In this document: positions 1-9,706 of the stretch, piece by piece
Numbering within the stretch: position 1 is the first letter of the stretch
Layout: the number at the start of each line of letters is the position of its first letter
Assembly: GCF_030818415.1 (NCBI RefSeq)
Contig: NZ_JAUTAE010000001.1
Span: forward strand, 436,501-500,500
DNA length: 64,000 bases
Source: Sphingomonas sp. SORGH_AS_0950
Lineage (GTDB): Bacteria > Pseudomonadota > Alphaproteobacteria > Sphingomonadales > Sphingomonadaceae
Direction: 5' to 3'
The notes under the pieces: generated by a model
Database searches by the model: none
Told to the model about the DNA's origin: nothing
What the model saw: only the letters and a program-made list of their open reading frames with translations
Translations under genes and position numbers: made by a program

Positions 1-91
1 GGTAAGCATCGGCCCGAACGTCCCTTTTGCCCGGCACGGGACGTGGTGCGGCATTCATCGGCGGGATTGCCGTGCCTCATACCGGGCGTGG

Positions 92-115
92 GGGGCGGCC
101 GGTCACGACCGCCCC
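92..115 (-). terminator. GC-rich hairpin just after fruA
   Basis: Arms GGGGCGG and CCGCCCC flank a 10-nt stretch that can itself pair (GGTC/GACC). The hairpin begins a few bases past the fruA stop, where the minus-strand operon should end. There is no U-run, so termination is only suggested. I see no gene in positions 1-119. Confidence 0.35.
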
Positions 116-119
116 GAAA

Positions 120-1814
120 TCATCCTTGCGCCACCGGACGCTTCAGCACGCCGATGAGCAGCGCGCTCGCCACCACGCCGGCCAGGATCGCCACGAGATA
201 GGCGGCCAGATGCGTGACGGCGCCGGGAATGGGCAGCACGAACACACCGCCATGCGGCACGCGCAGTTCGACACCGGCGACCATCGAGATCGCCCCGGTG
301 ACGGCCGACCCCGCCATCAGCGACGGGATCATCCGGAGTGGATCGCGCGCGGCGAAGGGGATCGCGCCCTCGCTGATGAAGGCCAGCCCCAGGACGGCGG
401 CGGCGGCCCCCGCCTCGCGCTCGTCGGCGGTGAAGCGGGTGCGGAACAGCCGTGTCGCGAGCGCGATGGCGAGCGGCGGCGTCATGCCCGCCGCCATGGT
501 CGCCGCCATCGGCGTATAGACCTGCGACGCGACCAGCCCGACCGAAAAGGCATAGGCCGCCTTGTTGACCGGGCCGCCCATGTCGAACGCCATCATCGCG
601 CCCAGGATGAGCCCGAGCAGGACCGCGTTGGACCCCTGCATCCCGCGCAGCCATTCGGTCAGAAAGGCCAGCGCCGCCGCGACCGGCGTGCCCACCGCAT
701 AGATCATCAGCAACCCGGTCAGCAGCGTGCCGAGCAGCGGCAGGATTAGCACGGGCTTCAGGCCCTGAAGATTTTTGGGCAGGCGGATCGCCCGGTTCAG
801 CGCGTCGACGCCGTAACCCGCGATGAAGCCCGCCACGATACCGCCGAGAAAGCCAGCCCCCAGCGTGCTGGCGAGCATCCCGCCGATCATCCCCGGCGCG
901 ATGCCGGGCCGGTCGGCGATCGAATAGGCGATATATCCGGCCAGCGCCGGGACCATCAGCGCAAAGCCCGCCTTCGCCCCGATGGTGAACAGGGCATGGG
1001 CGAGCGTGCCCGCGGCGGCATCGTCATTGGCGTGGATGCCGCCCAGCGCGAAGGCGAGGGCGATCAGCAGCCCGCCCGCCACCACGAAGGGCAGCATGAA
1101 CGACACGCCGGTCATCAGATGCTTATAGGGCCCGGCACGCTCGCTCGCTGGGGAGGCGGTGGGCGCATCGCCGCTGGCGGCCTCGCCCTGGACTCTCGCC
1201 TCGGCCAGCGCCTTCTCGATCAATGCCGCGCCGCCGGTGATGGCGGGTTTCGTGTTGCTGACCAGCACGCGCTTGCCCGCGAACCGCGCACGATCGACCT
1301 CGCGATCGGCGGCGATCAGGACCACATCGGCCTCGGCGATCTGTCCGGGGGTCAGCGGGTTGCCCGCGCCGACCGACCCTTGCGTCTCGACATGGATGTC
1401 ATAACCGAGTTGCCGCGCGCCCTCCTGCAACCCCTCCGCCGCCATGAAGGTGTGCGCGATGCCGGTGGGGCAGGAGGTGATGGCGACGATTTTCCGGGCC
1501 CGACCGGCGACCGGGCGGTCGGACTGCATGTCGAGCGCGGCGGCCGGATCGGCGAGCACCGCCTCCAGCGTCACCAGATGGTCGGCACGGGCGCGGGTCG
1601 CCGCATCGGCGGTGTCGGCGGCGCCGACGAACAGCAGGCGGTCGCCGCTCTCCGCCGGTCCGGGTGAGACCGGGTTGACGATACCCTGCGCGGTGCGCAG
1701 CTCGATCTCGATCGGCGAGCCGATATCGCGCGCGGCCCGGCGCAGCGCTTCGCCCGCCAGTACGCCGGTGACGCCGGACTCGCGCGCATCGACGATCGCA
1801 AAAATCCGCTTCAT
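120..1814 (-). CDS. fruA: PTS fructose transporter, IIBC subunit
   Basis: A 564-residue inner-membrane permease and phosphotransfer protein that imports fructose and phosphorylates it to fructose 1-phosphate. The N-terminal ~95 residues resemble a degenerate IIB' domain. A IIB domain follows, with the phosphorylated cysteine in SCPTGIAHT (C115). From about residue 225 onward a hydrophobic IIC domain has many membrane segments and typical IIC loops such as [10 protein letters not shown]. It is the last gene of fruB-fruK-fruA; its ATG overlaps the fruK stop by 4 nt (ATGA), so the two are translationally coupled. Length is normal for FruA. Fructose specificity is inferred from the 1-phosphofructokinase neighbour and the fused IIA-HPr-EI. 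Confidence 0.95.
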   Translation of the reverse strand: MKRIFAIVDARESGVTGVLAGEALRRAARDIGSPIEIELRTAQGIVNPVSPGPAESGDRLLFVGAADTADAATRARADHLVTLEAVLADPAAALDMQSDRPVAGRARKIVAITSCPTGIAHTFMAAEGLQEGARQLGYDIHVETQGSVGAGNPLTPGQIAEADVVLIAADREVDRARFAGKRVLVSNTKPAITGGAALIEKALAEARVQGEAASGDAPTASPASERAGPYKHLMTGVSFMLPFVVAGGLLIALAFALGGIHANDDAAAGTLAHALFTIGAKAGFALMVPALAGYIAYSIADRPGIAPGMIGGMLASTLGAGFLGGIVAGFIAGYGVDALNRAIRLPKNLQGLKPVLILPLLGTLLTGLLMIYAVGTPVAAALAFLTEWLRGMQGSNAVLLGLILGAMMAFDMGGPVNKAAYAFSVGLVASQVYTPMAATMAAGMTPPLAIALATRLFRTRFTADEREAGAAAAVLGLAFISEGAIPFAARDPLRMIPSLMAGSAVTGAISMVAGVELRVPHGGVFVLPIPGAVTHLAAYLVAILAGVVASALLIGVLKRPVAQG

Positions 1815-2779
1815 GCGTCCTCTCCCGTCATCGCCGGGCCGGTCTTGGCGACCTGGCGGATCATGACCTGCCCGGCCAGGGAATCGATCGTCGCCCCGCT
1901 CGGCAGGTGCGGGCCGGTGCGGCCCAGCTTGGCGACCGCGAAGGCCGTCGACAGTCTGGCGATGCGTTCCAGCGATGCGCCTTCGGCAAGCCCGGCAGCG
2001 AGGCCCGCGACCATGGCGTCCCCGGCGCCGACGGTGCTGGCCAGCGGCCCCGCCGCCAGCTTCGCCAGGATCGCGCCTTCGTCAGACAGGAACAGCGCGC
2101 CATCCTCGCCCATCGACACGACGACCAGCGCGACCCCGCGCCGGAGCAGCGTCTCGGCGCAGCGTACGACATCGTCCAGGCCGTCGAGCGGCTCGCCCGA
2201 CCAGGCGGCCAGTTCGCGCCGGTTCGGTTTGACGATCGCGGGCAGGGTGGCCGCGCGAAGCGCCTGGGTCAAAGCAGGGCCGCTGGTGTCGAGAAGCACC
2301 TTGGCGCCGCGCTCGCTCAGGGTTCGGATCATGTCGGCATACACGCCGGGATGGCATCCCGGCGGCAGGCTGCCGGACAGGACGATCAGCGTGTCGGGCC
2401 CCGCAAAGTCCGCCACCGCCTGCTCGACGGCGGCGACCTGCGCCTCTTCGACCGCCGCGCCGCTCATGTTGATGTCGGTGGTGTCGGCATCGTCGACGAG
2501 CTTCATGTTGACGCGGGTATCGCCGGATACGCGCAGGAAGCGATCCTGGATCGCCTTTTGCGCGAACAGCGTTTCGAACAGCGCCGCATTGGCCTGCCCC
2601 AACAGTCCGAACACGCTGACCGGCACGCCCCAGTCGGCAAGGCAGCTGGCGACGTTGATACCCTTGCCCCCCGCATCCTGTCGCACGGAACGGGCGCGAT
2701 GGACCTCGCCGGGGATCAGCCGATCCAGCGTGATCGTCTGGTCGATCGCGGGATTGAAGGTGACGGTGGCGATGCGCAT
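1811..2779 (-). CDS. fruK: 1-phosphofructokinase
   Basis: A 322-residue PfkB/ribokinase-family sugar kinase that converts fructose 1-phosphate to fructose 1,6-bisphosphate in the cytoplasm. It opens with the family N-terminus [16 protein letters not shown], has the substrate-loop DAGGKGIN and GSLPPG segments, and ends with the ATP-site/catalytic motif [11 protein letters not shown]. The frame stays open further upstream, but the ATG at 2779 matches the family start and overlaps the fruB stop (TGATG). It is the middle gene of the operon and supplies the step after uptake by FruA. Confidence 0.96.
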   Translation of the reverse strand: MRIATVTFNPAIDQTITLDRLIPGEVHRARSVRQDAGGKGINVASCLADWGVPVSVFGLLGQANAALFETLFAQKAIQDRFLRVSGDTRVNMKLVDDADTTDINMSGAAVEEAQVAAVEQAVADFAGPDTLIVLSGSLPPGCHPGVYADMIRTLSERGAKVLLDTSGPALTQALRAATLPAIVKPNRRELAAWSGEPLDGLDDVVRCAETLLRRGVALVVVSMGEDGALFLSDEGAILAKLAAGPLASTVGAGDAMVAGLAAGLAEGASLERIARLSTAFAVAKLGRTGPHLPSGATIDSLAGQVMIRQVAKTGPAMTGEDA

Positions 2780-5325
2780 CACGCGGCATTCCTTTCGAGT
2801 CGGTCGCCGGTCGGGGCGGCATCCAGCGCCCGCACATCCGCCGCGCTCTCCATTTCCAGCGCCCGCGCCGCCAGCGCCTGCAACGCCGGAAGCTCGCTGG
2901 TGCGAAGCCGGGCCTTTACCGCGGGCAGGTCGCGCGGGGTCATCGACAATTCGGTCACGCCCAGTCCGGTGAGCAGCGCCGCGCCGAACGGATCGCCCGC
3001 CAGCCCGCCGCACACCCCGACCCAGCGATCATGCCGCCGCGCGCCCGCCACGGTCATGGCGATCAGGCGCAGCACCGCCGGATGAAGCGAGTCGGCCTCG
3101 CTGGCGAGCTCGGGGTTCTGCCGGTCTATCGCCAGCGTATATTGGGTCAGGTCGTTGGTGCCGATCGAGAAGAAATCGGCATGGGCCGCCAGCGCATCGG
3201 CCTGCACGGCGGCGGCGGGCACCTCGATCATGATGCCGATCGGCACGACCGGTGCGTCCAGCGCGACCCGCACCGCCTCGCACCGTTCGCGCAACGCCAC
3301 CAGCTCGGCGGCCGAGGTGATCATCGGGAACATGATCGACAGATCGCCCGACTCCTTGGCCGCGCGGTACAGCGCCCGCAGCTGCGGCTCCAGCAGATCG
3401 GGGCGGCGCAGCAACAGCCGCGCGCCGCGCACGCCGAGGAAGGGGTTCTCCTCCTTGGGCAGATGCAAATGCGGCACCTGCTTGTCGCCGCCGATATCGA
3501 GCGTGCGGACGATCAGCGGGCGGCCGTCGAGCGCATCGATCATCGCGCGATAGACCGCGAACTGTTCGTCCTCGCTCGGGCTGTCGCCGCGCTCGAGGAA
3601 CAGGAATTCGGTACGCATCAGGCCGACACCCTCGCCACCCTGGGCCAGCGCTTCGGCCACCTGATCGGGCCGGTTCACATTGGCGGCGATCGCGACCTGA
3701 TGGCCGTCGCGCGTCACCGCGGGGCGGCTGCGTTCGGCCTCCTCCGCCGCGCGCCGCGCCGCGATCTCGGCGATCCAGCCCCGCGCGGAGGCGAGATCGG
3801 CCTCCGAGGGATCGAGCCAGACGCGACCCGTATCGCCATCGACGATCGCGATCGATCCCGCCGCCTGCGACAACAGCTCCGCGCCGCCCGCGACCACCGA
3901 CGGCAGGCCGAGCGTCCGGGCGAGGATGGCGCTGTGCGAGGTGGGGCCGCCCAGCGCGGTGGCGATGCCCGCGACGCGGCGGGTGTCGAGCGCGGCGGTG
4001 TCCGACGGCGCGAGGTCGGCCGCGACCAGGATGCACGGCTCCTGCGGCAGGTCGTCCAGCGTGCCCAGGCCCAGGCCGGGATCGATCTGGGCCAGCACGC
4101 GCCGACCGATATCGCGCAGATCGGCCGAGCGCGCGGCCAGCACCGGATTGCCCAGCGCGGACAACTGGCCCGCCATCCGCTCGATCGCCTGATGCCAGGA
4201 CCAGGCGACGCCATGCCCCTCGACCATCAACTGGCAGGTGAGGGTGATGAGATCGGTATCGTCAAGCAGCGTCGCCTGCGCCTTAAAGATCGCCGCATCC
4301 CCCGCGCCCAGACGCCGCGTGGTCTCTTCGATCAGCGTCGTCATCTGCGCGCGGGTGCGCACCAGCGCCTCGTCGAGCAGCGCGCCGCCGCGCGCCAGAT
4401 CGACCGGCTGGTCGGGGACGTCCAGTTCGGCCGCCGCCAGGACATGGACCTTGCCGATCGCGAGACCGGGGCTGGCGGCCACCCCCGCGATCATCGCCGG
4501 GGTGCCGACGGGCTTCCACCCGCGTACGGGTATGGCGGCGGCGGCCTTTTCCGCCGCGCGGGCGGCATCCGCCTTTTCGCGGCCGGTCAGGCGGCTGATC
4601 GCGGCGCGGAAGGTCTCGATCGCGCCGGCGGCGGCGGGACCGGATGCGGAGATGCTGACGGTGTCACCCGCTTTCAGCCCCAGCTGCAACAGCGCCACCA
4701 GGCTGCGCGGATCGGCGGTCTCGGCACCATGCCGGACCCGCAACGCGACCGGCAGCGCCTTGGCCGCTTCGGCCCAGGCGGCGGCGGGGCGTGCGTGCAG
4801 CCCGGCGGGATAGTCGATGGTCCAGCTCACCCGCTCGTCCAGATCCTCGGCCGGAGGGCGCGCCTGGCCCTGATCGCGCGCATCGTCGCTCAGTGCGGCG
4901 GCGATCAGCGCCGGGTCGCTGGTCTTCGCCAGTTGCTGCAACCGCGCCTCGTCCTGGATGAGCCGCGTCAGGCGGCGCAGGATCGCGATATGGCTGTCCG
5001 AACTGGCGGCGATGCCGATGACCAGATGCGCGATCTGGCCGGGATTCCATTCGATGCCGTCGACGAACTGGAGAACCGCGATCCCGTCGCGCCGCACCAG
5101 CCCCTTGTCCTCGCCCAGGCCATGGGGAATGGCGACGCCCGCGCCCAGAAAGGTGTTCGCGACGCCTTCGCGCGCGATCATGCTTTCCTCATAGCCCGGC
5201 GCGACGCAACCGGCGGCGACCAGCAGCTGGCCCGCCTGGCGGATCGCATCGCTCTTGTCGGTCGCCGTCACGGCGAGGCGGATCAGCTCCGGGCCGATCA
5301 CGGGTGATGGGGACTGGGTGTGCAT
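2779..5325 (-). CDS. fruB: PTS fructose fusion protein IIA-HPr-EI
   Basis: An 848-residue cytoplasmic phosphorelay protein that carries phosphate from PEP to FruA. Three domains follow in order: IIA(Fru) with phospho-histidine in VAIPHGLGE (H68), HPr with GLHARPAAA (H177), and Enzyme I from about residue 275 with GGPTSHSAIL (H464), a C-terminal PEP-binding TIM barrel (IMIEVPAAA, FFSIGTNDLTQY) and VCGGLAGDP. All three phospho-histidines are present, so the protein could run the whole relay alone. The chosen ATG follows a GGAGAG ribosome-binding site; the frame is open 30 codons further upstream without a good start. It is the first gene of the operon, with a palindromic operator 50 nt upstream. 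Confidence 0.95.
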   Translation of the reverse strand: MHTQSPSPVIGPELIRLAVTATDKSDAIRQAGQLLVAAGCVAPGYEESMIAREGVANTFLGAGVAIPHGLGEDKGLVRRDGIAVLQFVDGIEWNPGQIAHLVIGIAASSDSHIAILRRLTRLIQDEARLQQLAKTSDPALIAAALSDDARDQGQARPPAEDLDERVSWTIDYPAGLHARPAAAWAEAAKALPVALRVRHGAETADPRSLVALLQLGLKAGDTVSISASGPAAAGAIETFRAAISRLTGREKADAARAAEKAAAAIPVRGWKPVGTPAMIAGVAASPGLAIGKVHVLAAAELDVPDQPVDLARGGALLDEALVRTRAQMTTLIEETTRRLGAGDAAIFKAQATLLDDTDLITLTCQLMVEGHGVAWSWHQAIERMAGQLSALGNPVLAARSADLRDIGRRVLAQIDPGLGLGTLDDLPQEPCILVAADLAPSDTAALDTRRVAGIATALGGPTSHSAILARTLGLPSVVAGGAELLSQAAGSIAIVDGDTGRVWLDPSEADLASARGWIAEIAARRAAEEAERSRPAVTRDGHQVAIAANVNRPDQVAEALAQGGEGVGLMRTEFLFLERGDSPSEDEQFAVYRAMIDALDGRPLIVRTLDIGGDKQVPHLHLPKEENPFLGVRGARLLLRRPDLLEPQLRALYRAAKESGDLSIMFPMITSAAELVALRERCEAVRVALDAPVVPIGIMIEVPAAAVQADALAAHADFFSIGTNDLTQYTLAIDRQNPELASEADSLHPAVLRLIAMTVAGARRHDRWVGVCGGLAGDPFGAALLTGLGVTELSMTPRDLPAVKARLRTSELPALQALAARALEMESAADVRALDAAPTGDRLERNAA

Positions 5326-5375
5326 GTCTCTGTTGGCCTCTCCGCCGCGAGTCTCAGTTCTTCGCTTGCCCGACT

Positions 5376-5389
5376 GGAAAACGTTTTCC
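5376..5389. promoter_or_regulatory. LacI-family operator before fruB
   Basis: Perfect 14-bp palindrome GGAAAACGTTTTCC in the 163-bp region between fruB and the divergent regulator gene. The central CG and A/T arms are typical of LacI/FruR-type operators. Near-copies lie at 5475-5488 and 7702-7715. It sits 51-64 nt upstream of the fruB start, suited to repressing the fru operon promoter. Confidence 0.85.
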
Positions 5390-5474
5390 CGCAACTTTGT
5401 CAATGGGCCTTGCAACGAATCGCCTTACGCGACATGAAGGATGGAAATGAGCCGTAGAGAACGGCGCGGAGAGG

Positions 5475-5488
5475 AGAATACGTTTTCC
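5475..5488. promoter_or_regulatory. LacI-family operator at the regulator start
   Basis: AGAATACGTTTTCC is an imperfect copy of the fruB operator: the right half-site is identical and the left half has two changes. It ends at the base before the regulator's ATG, so bound protein would cover the start region and part of the ribosome-binding site DNA. This suggests autoregulation. Confidence 0.7.
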
Positions 5489-6502
5489 ATGAGCGTGGGT
5501 ATCAAAGACGTCGCCCGCGTCGCCAACGTGTCCGCGGCCACGGTATCGCGCGTGTTGGCGGGTCGCAACGTCGATCTGGCGATGCGCGAGCGTGTTCTCG
5601 CGGCGGTGCGCTCGACGGGCTATCGCCCCAATCTTGCGGCGCGGCGGCTGCGGTCGCGTCATACCAATACGATCGGGCTGATCGTCGCCGATATCCGCAA
5701 TCCCTTCTTCACCGCCGTATCCCGCGCGATCGAGAATCTGGCCTATAGTCGCGGACAGCGGGTCATCCTGTGCAACACCGACGAGGACCCCGCGCGCGAG
5801 GCCATGTATCTGCAACTGATGCAGGAGGAGCGGGTGGCCGGGGTCATTCTGGCGCCGACCCGCGACGGGCTGGCCAATATCACCCGGACGAAGCCCGATT
5901 ATCCCATGGTGCTGATCGATCGCGCGGCGCCTGGCATCGCGCATGACTGCGTGGTCCTGGACAATGGTGCGATGTCGGAGATGCTGGTCGAGCATCTCCA
6001 CGATCGGGGCTTTCGCCGGATCGCGGGCCTGTTCGGCGCGACCAGCCGTACCGGCATGGAGCGTCGCGCCGGGTTCGAGGCCGCGGCGCAGCGGCTGGGT
6101 CTGGTGGCCGAGGCGATCGCGGTGCCGCATGGCGATGGCGAGGTGGCGGAGGTCATGGCCGACCTGCTCGCGCGCGCCGACCGACCCCAGGCGCTGGTCG
6201 CCAGCAATGGCGTGACCTTGCTGGCGGTGCTGCGCACGCTGCGCGAGCACGGACTGTCGGTGCCCGACGACATCGCGCTTGTCGGGTTCGACAATGAAGG
6301 GTGGATGGACATTGTCGGCGGCGGCCTGTCGGTGATCGAGCAGCCCGTCGAGGAAATCGGCCGCACCGCGATGGCAATGCTGATCGATCGATTCGACCAT
6401 CCCGATGCCGCCACCCGGAAAGTCGTGCTGGCCGGGCGACTAATCTCTCGCGGTTCCAGCGTCTCGCCCATGTCCGCCCCGTCTCCCTCGGTGACGGCAT
6501 GA
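5489..6502 (+). CDS. LacI-family transcriptional regulator of the fru genes
   Basis: A 337-residue DNA-binding repressor. The N-terminal helix-turn-helix is [20 protein letters not shown], followed by the hinge helix region [19 protein letters not shown] and a periplasmic-binding-protein-like ligand domain ending near [16 protein letters not shown]. The start at 5489 puts the HTH a few residues from the N-terminus, as usual for the family; an ATG at 5441 is in frame but has no usable ribosome-binding site. It is divergent from fruB-fruK-fruA and upstream of fbp and the porin. Three matching palindromes before these genes are its likely operators, and by analogy with FruR/Cra the ligand may be a fructose phosphate. 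The effector is inferred. Confidence 0.92.
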   Translation: MSVGIKDVARVANVSAATVSRVLAGRNVDLAMRERVLAAVRSTGYRPNLAARRLRSRHTNTIGLIVADIRNPFFTAVSRAIENLAYSRGQRVILCNTDEDPAREAMYLQLMQEERVAGVILAPTRDGLANITRTKPDYPMVLIDRAAPGIAHDCVVLDNGAMSEMLVEHLHDRGFRRIAGLFGATSRTGMERRAGFEAAAQRLGLVAEAIAVPHGDGEVAEVMADLLARADRPQALVASNGVTLLAVLRTLREHGLSVPDDIALVGFDNEGWMDIVGGGLSVIEQPVEEIGRTAMAMLIDRFDHPDAATRKVVLAGRLISRGSSVSPMSAPSPSVTA

Positions 6503-6557
6503 TCCATATCACGGGCGGGCGAACAGCGCCGCCGACATTATTCGGAGCCTGACCACG

Positions 6558-7592
6558 ATGCAACGCATGTCGCTCACCCGGTTCCTCATCGAGCAGCAAC
6601 GCGCTGATGCCGCGCTGCCCGCCGAACTGCGCCTGTTGATCGAGACGGTCGCGCGCGCCTGCAAGACGATCGGCCACGCCGTGTCCAAGGGCGCTCTGGG
6701 CGAAGTGCTGGGCAGTCTCGGCGAGGAGAATGTCCAGGGCGAGGTCCAAAAGAAGCTGGACGTGATCGCCAACGAACTGCTGCTCGACGCCAATGAATGG
6801 GGCGGGCATCTGGCGGCGATGGCGTCGGAGGAGATGGAGACGATCCATCACATTCCCAATCGCTACCCGAAGGGCGAATATCTGCTGTTGTTCGATCCCA
6901 TCGACGGGTCGAGCAATGTCGATGTCGACTTGTCGGTCGGCACGATCTTCTCGGTACTGCGCGCGCCGGAGGATTGCGCCGGGCGTACGCCGACCGAGGC
7001 CGATTTCCTCCAGCCGGGCCGCGATCAGGTGGCGGCGGGCTATGCCATCTATGGTCCGCAGACGCTGCTGGTGCTGACCATCGGCACCGGCGTCTATGAA
7101 TTCACGCTCGACCGGGAGGTCGGTTCGTGGCGGCTGACCGACGGTCCGATGCGGCTGCCCGCCGGGACGTGCGAGTTCGCGATCAACCTGGCGCGGCGGC
7201 GGCAATGGTCGCCGCGCATCGCCGACTATGTCGAAGAGCGGGTTCAGGGCAGCGAGGGGCCGTTGGGCCGCGATTACAATATGCGGTGGACCGCCTCGAT
7301 GGTGGCGGACATCCATCGCATCCTGAAACGGGGCGGGGTGTTCCTCTATCCGGCCGATCACCGCCATCCGGGCAAGGCACGGCTTCGGCTGTTGTATGAG
7401 GCCAATCCCATGGCGATGCTGATCGAGCAGGCGGGCGGTGCGGCGATCGATGGCGAGATGCGCATTCTCGACATCCAGCCGACGGGCCTGCACCAGCGGG
7501 TTGGCGTGGTGCTGGGCGATGCTGCCGAGGTCGCCACGCTGTGCGATGTGGAAGAGAGGGACGCCGTCCTGCCGCTTGCTGCCTTGGGATAA
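6558..7592 (+). CDS. fbp: class I fructose-1,6-bisphosphatase
   Basis: A 344-residue cytoplasmic enzyme that hydrolyses fructose 1,6-bisphosphate to fructose 6-phosphate, the irreversible step of gluconeogenesis. The metal-binding signature [14 protein letters not shown], the KKLDVIANE segment and the sugar-phosphate region [14 protein letters not shown] are all present, and length is normal for class I FBPase. It lies 55 nt behind the regulator and probably shares its transcript. In the fru context it lets cells make fructose 6-phosphate from FruK's product when growing on fructose. An internal ATG at 6567 is an alternative start. Confidence 0.95.
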   Translation: MQRMSLTRFLIEQQRADAALPAELRLLIETVARACKTIGHAVSKGALGEVLGSLGEENVQGEVQKKLDVIANELLLDANEWGGHLAAMASEEMETIHHIPNRYPKGEYLLLFDPIDGSSNVDVDLSVGTIFSVLRAPEDCAGRTPTEADFLQPGRDQVAAGYAIYGPQTLLVLTIGTGVYEFTLDREVGSWRLTDGPMRLPAGTCEFAINLARRRQWSPRIADYVEERVQGSEGPLGRDYNMRWTASMVADIHRILKRGGVFLYPADHRHPGKARLRLLYEANPMAMLIEQAGGAAIDGEMRILDIQPTGLHQRVGVVLGDAAEVATLCDVEERDAVLPLAALG

Positions 7593-7701
7593 GGGCGGGG
7601 CGGAAGAAGGCCGCTCCCAGGGGGCGACAAACTGGTCTTGGCGGGAAATCGTTCTACAGGACGATAGCCTGAATGCTTGGGCTATTTAACGCGAACATTC
7701 G

Positions 7702-7715
7702 AGAAAACGTTTTCT
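7702..7715. promoter_or_regulatory. LacI-family operator before the porin
   Basis: Perfect palindrome AGAAAACGTTTTCT, sharing the 12-bp core GAAAACGTTTTC with the fruB operator. It is 24 nt upstream of the porin start and would block a promoter or its early transcript. It ties the outer-membrane porin to the fructose regulon. Confidence 0.82.
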
Positions 7716-7738
7716 ATAACATGATGGTGAGGATGCGG

Positions 7739-9181
7739 ATGGACAAGGTCCGATTCAAGCTGGGTGTCATTGTCGGGGCGGCCGTTTTGCCGGTGTCCCC
7801 GCTCTGGTCGCGTACGGTCGATCCGGCCGCCACGGTGGTCGCCGAGGATAGGTCGCCGATCACGTCCGATCCCACGACGCCGCAGGTCTCTCAACATGCG
7901 ACCAAGGCCGTGCCGCTGGTCCTGGGCCAGCGGAGGAAGGGCGACGAGACCTGGCAGCCGCTGGCCGATGACGGCATCACCCTGGCGCTGAACTATACGG
8001 GCGAAGCCGCCGCCAACGTCACCGGCGGGCTGGAGCGCAAGGCCGCCTATACCGGGCAAATCTATGTCGGGGCCGATTTCGACTTCGACAAGATCGCGGG
8101 CATCGGCGGCGGTGGCCTTCACCTCGCGATCACCAACCGCCATGGCCAGAGCCTGTCGCAGATCGCGATCGGCAACAATACCTCGGTGCAGGAGGTATGG
8201 GGCACGCAGAACACCCATCTGGCTATCCTGACCTGGGAACAGAGGCTGTTCGACAACCGGCTCGATATCGAGGCGGGCAAGAGCCAGGCGAACATCCATT
8301 TCCTGAACTCGCCGCTCTACTGCAATTTCCAGACGAATTCCGCCTGCGGCAATCCCACCTTCGTCTTCAAGAACAGCAACTTCACCTATTTCCCGGCATC
8401 GAGCTGGATGGCCCGCGCCAAGCTGACCATCGCCGACAACTGGTTCGCCCATGCCGGCATCTATGAGGTCAACCCGAACCGCAAGCGGGCCGACGACAAT
8501 GGCTTCAGCCTCAGCTTCAAGGGCGGCACGGGCTTCATCGTGCCCTATGAGGTCGGCTATGCCTCGGACTTCAAGACCGACCGCCTGCCGCGCCATTACA
8601 TCCTGGGCGGCTGGGTCGATCGCGGCGATTATGCCGATCCGCTGCTCGACGACCGGGGCGGCATCGCGATCCTGAGCGGTCGCCCGTCCGCCACGCGCAA
8701 GGGGCGCAGCGGCCTCTATGCCCGTTTCGACCAGATGCTGACGCGCCCCGACATGAATTCGCACCGGGGGCTGGCGGTGTTCGGCGTCGCGATGACTAAT
8801 TTGTCGGGCCGGGTCGAGGAGCGGCATTTCCTCGAACTGGGCCTGCTCCAGACGGGGACCTTTGCCTGGCGCGATCGCGATACGATCGGCTTCGTCATCA
8901 ACCAGCAGAGCTTTTCCGACCTCGCGATGGCCCGGATGCGCGCCGCACGCCTGTCCGCCGGGGGCAATGGCGACATTCGCCGCAACCAATATATGATGGA
9001 GCTGGCCTATGGCGCCCAGATCGGCCCCGCCATCCGCCTGTCGCCCAACATCCAGTATATCCTGAACCCGGACCAGAGCGGCGCCCCGTTCCGCAAGACC
9101 CATATTGGCAATGCGCTCGTCTTCGGGTTCAAGTTCACGGTCGATGCGCCGACCCTGATCGCGATGGCGCGGCGCGACTAG
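7739..9181 (+). CDS. oprB: OprB-type carbohydrate-selective porin
   Basis: A 480-residue outer-membrane beta-barrel of the OprB family, expected to form a channel for sugars. A signal peptide (KVRFKLGVIVGAAVLPVSP) precedes the mature protein; many alternating aromatic/polar strands follow, with the family-type segments NIHFLNSPLYCNFQTNSACG and YASDFKTDRLPRHYILGGW, and a barrel-like C-terminal region. The start at 7739 is preceded by a GTGAGG ribosome-binding site; three ATGs just upstream (7721, 7724, 7733) are in frame and possible. The operator 24 nt upstream and the adjacent fru genes suggest it passes fructose. Confidence 0.9.
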   Translation: MDKVRFKLGVIVGAAVLPVSPLWSRTVDPAATVVAEDRSPITSDPTTPQVSQHATKAVPLVLGQRRKGDETWQPLADDGITLALNYTGEAAANVTGGLERKAAYTGQIYVGADFDFDKIAGIGGGGLHLAITNRHGQSLSQIAIGNNTSVQEVWGTQNTHLAILTWEQRLFDNRLDIEAGKSQANIHFLNSPLYCNFQTNSACGNPTFVFKNSNFTYFPASSWMARAKLTIADNWFAHAGIYEVNPNRKRADDNGFSLSFKGGTGFIVPYEVGYASDFKTDRLPRHYILGGWVDRGDYADPLLDDRGGIAILSGRPSATRKGRSGLYARFDQMLTRPDMNSHRGLAVFGVAMTNLSGRVEERHFLELGLLQTGTFAWRDRDTIGFVINQQSFSDLAMARMRAARLSAGGNGDIRRNQYMMELAYGAQIGPAIRLSPNIQYILNPDQSGAPFRKTHIGNALVFGFKFTVDAPTLIAMARRD

Positions 9182-9214
9182 GCCGCGCCGCGCTCGCCAC
9201 GGGTTTGACGACGT

Positions 9215-9583
9215 TCAGGCGGGTCGCTGATAGCGAAGTCGGTTCTCGAAGCCTTCATTCGCCTTGGTCATCTTAGCGATCCTGCGAAGCGTGGCGCGGA
9301 CGTTCCGGTCGAACCGCCGGTCATCATAAATGCCGGTCGTCCGGTACTCTTCCCGCGCGAGCAAGCTTTTCACATGCAGCGCGAAGGCTGCCTGGTCATC
9401 GGCCTTGCCGCCAGCCTGCAATGCCCGACACACCCATTCCTCGGCCGCCGCCTTGTCATAGTCGTCCTGCGCCTCATAGCCCCGCCGGTCCGCCGCCGCC
9501 TGGTCGAGCCTGGCGGCCTGGATCCGGTGGTCGAGCCATTGGCCGACCGCCGCGCCGTCCCATGGCCTGGATGTGACCGTCAT
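9215..9583 (-). CDS. hypothetical protein
   Basis: A 122-residue protein I do not recognise. It starts MTVTSRPWDGAAVGQWLDHR with a GGAG ribosome-binding site 6 nt upstream. It is charged, soluble and probably helical, with no signal peptide, membrane segment or known catalytic motif. The composition, clear ribosome-binding site and lack of a better frame on either strand support a real gene. It is convergent with the porin gene and upstream of nothing obvious; the SDR gene on its other side is on the same strand but 123 nt away. Confidence 0.6.
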   Translation of the reverse strand: MTVTSRPWDGAAVGQWLDHRIQAARLDQAAADRRGYEAQDDYDKAAAEEWVCRALQAGGKADDQAAFALHVKSLLAREEYRTTGIYDDRRFDRNVRATLRRIAKMTKANEGFENRLRYQRPA

Positions 9584-9706
9584 CTCCGTCTCCAATCCGT
9601 GAAGGAAAGGACCCGTAGCATCACCAAGGGCCGGGGCAATGCGCGATCCGGCGCGGGCCTCGGCCATGGGCGGACAGGCCGCCGGTCGAGGCCCGGCTTT
9701 CGGGGG

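Noticed and set aside
3031..5307. A plus-strand frame of over 750 codons opposite fruB
   Set aside because: The opposite strand encodes a full IIA-HPr-EI fusion with all three phospho-histidines.
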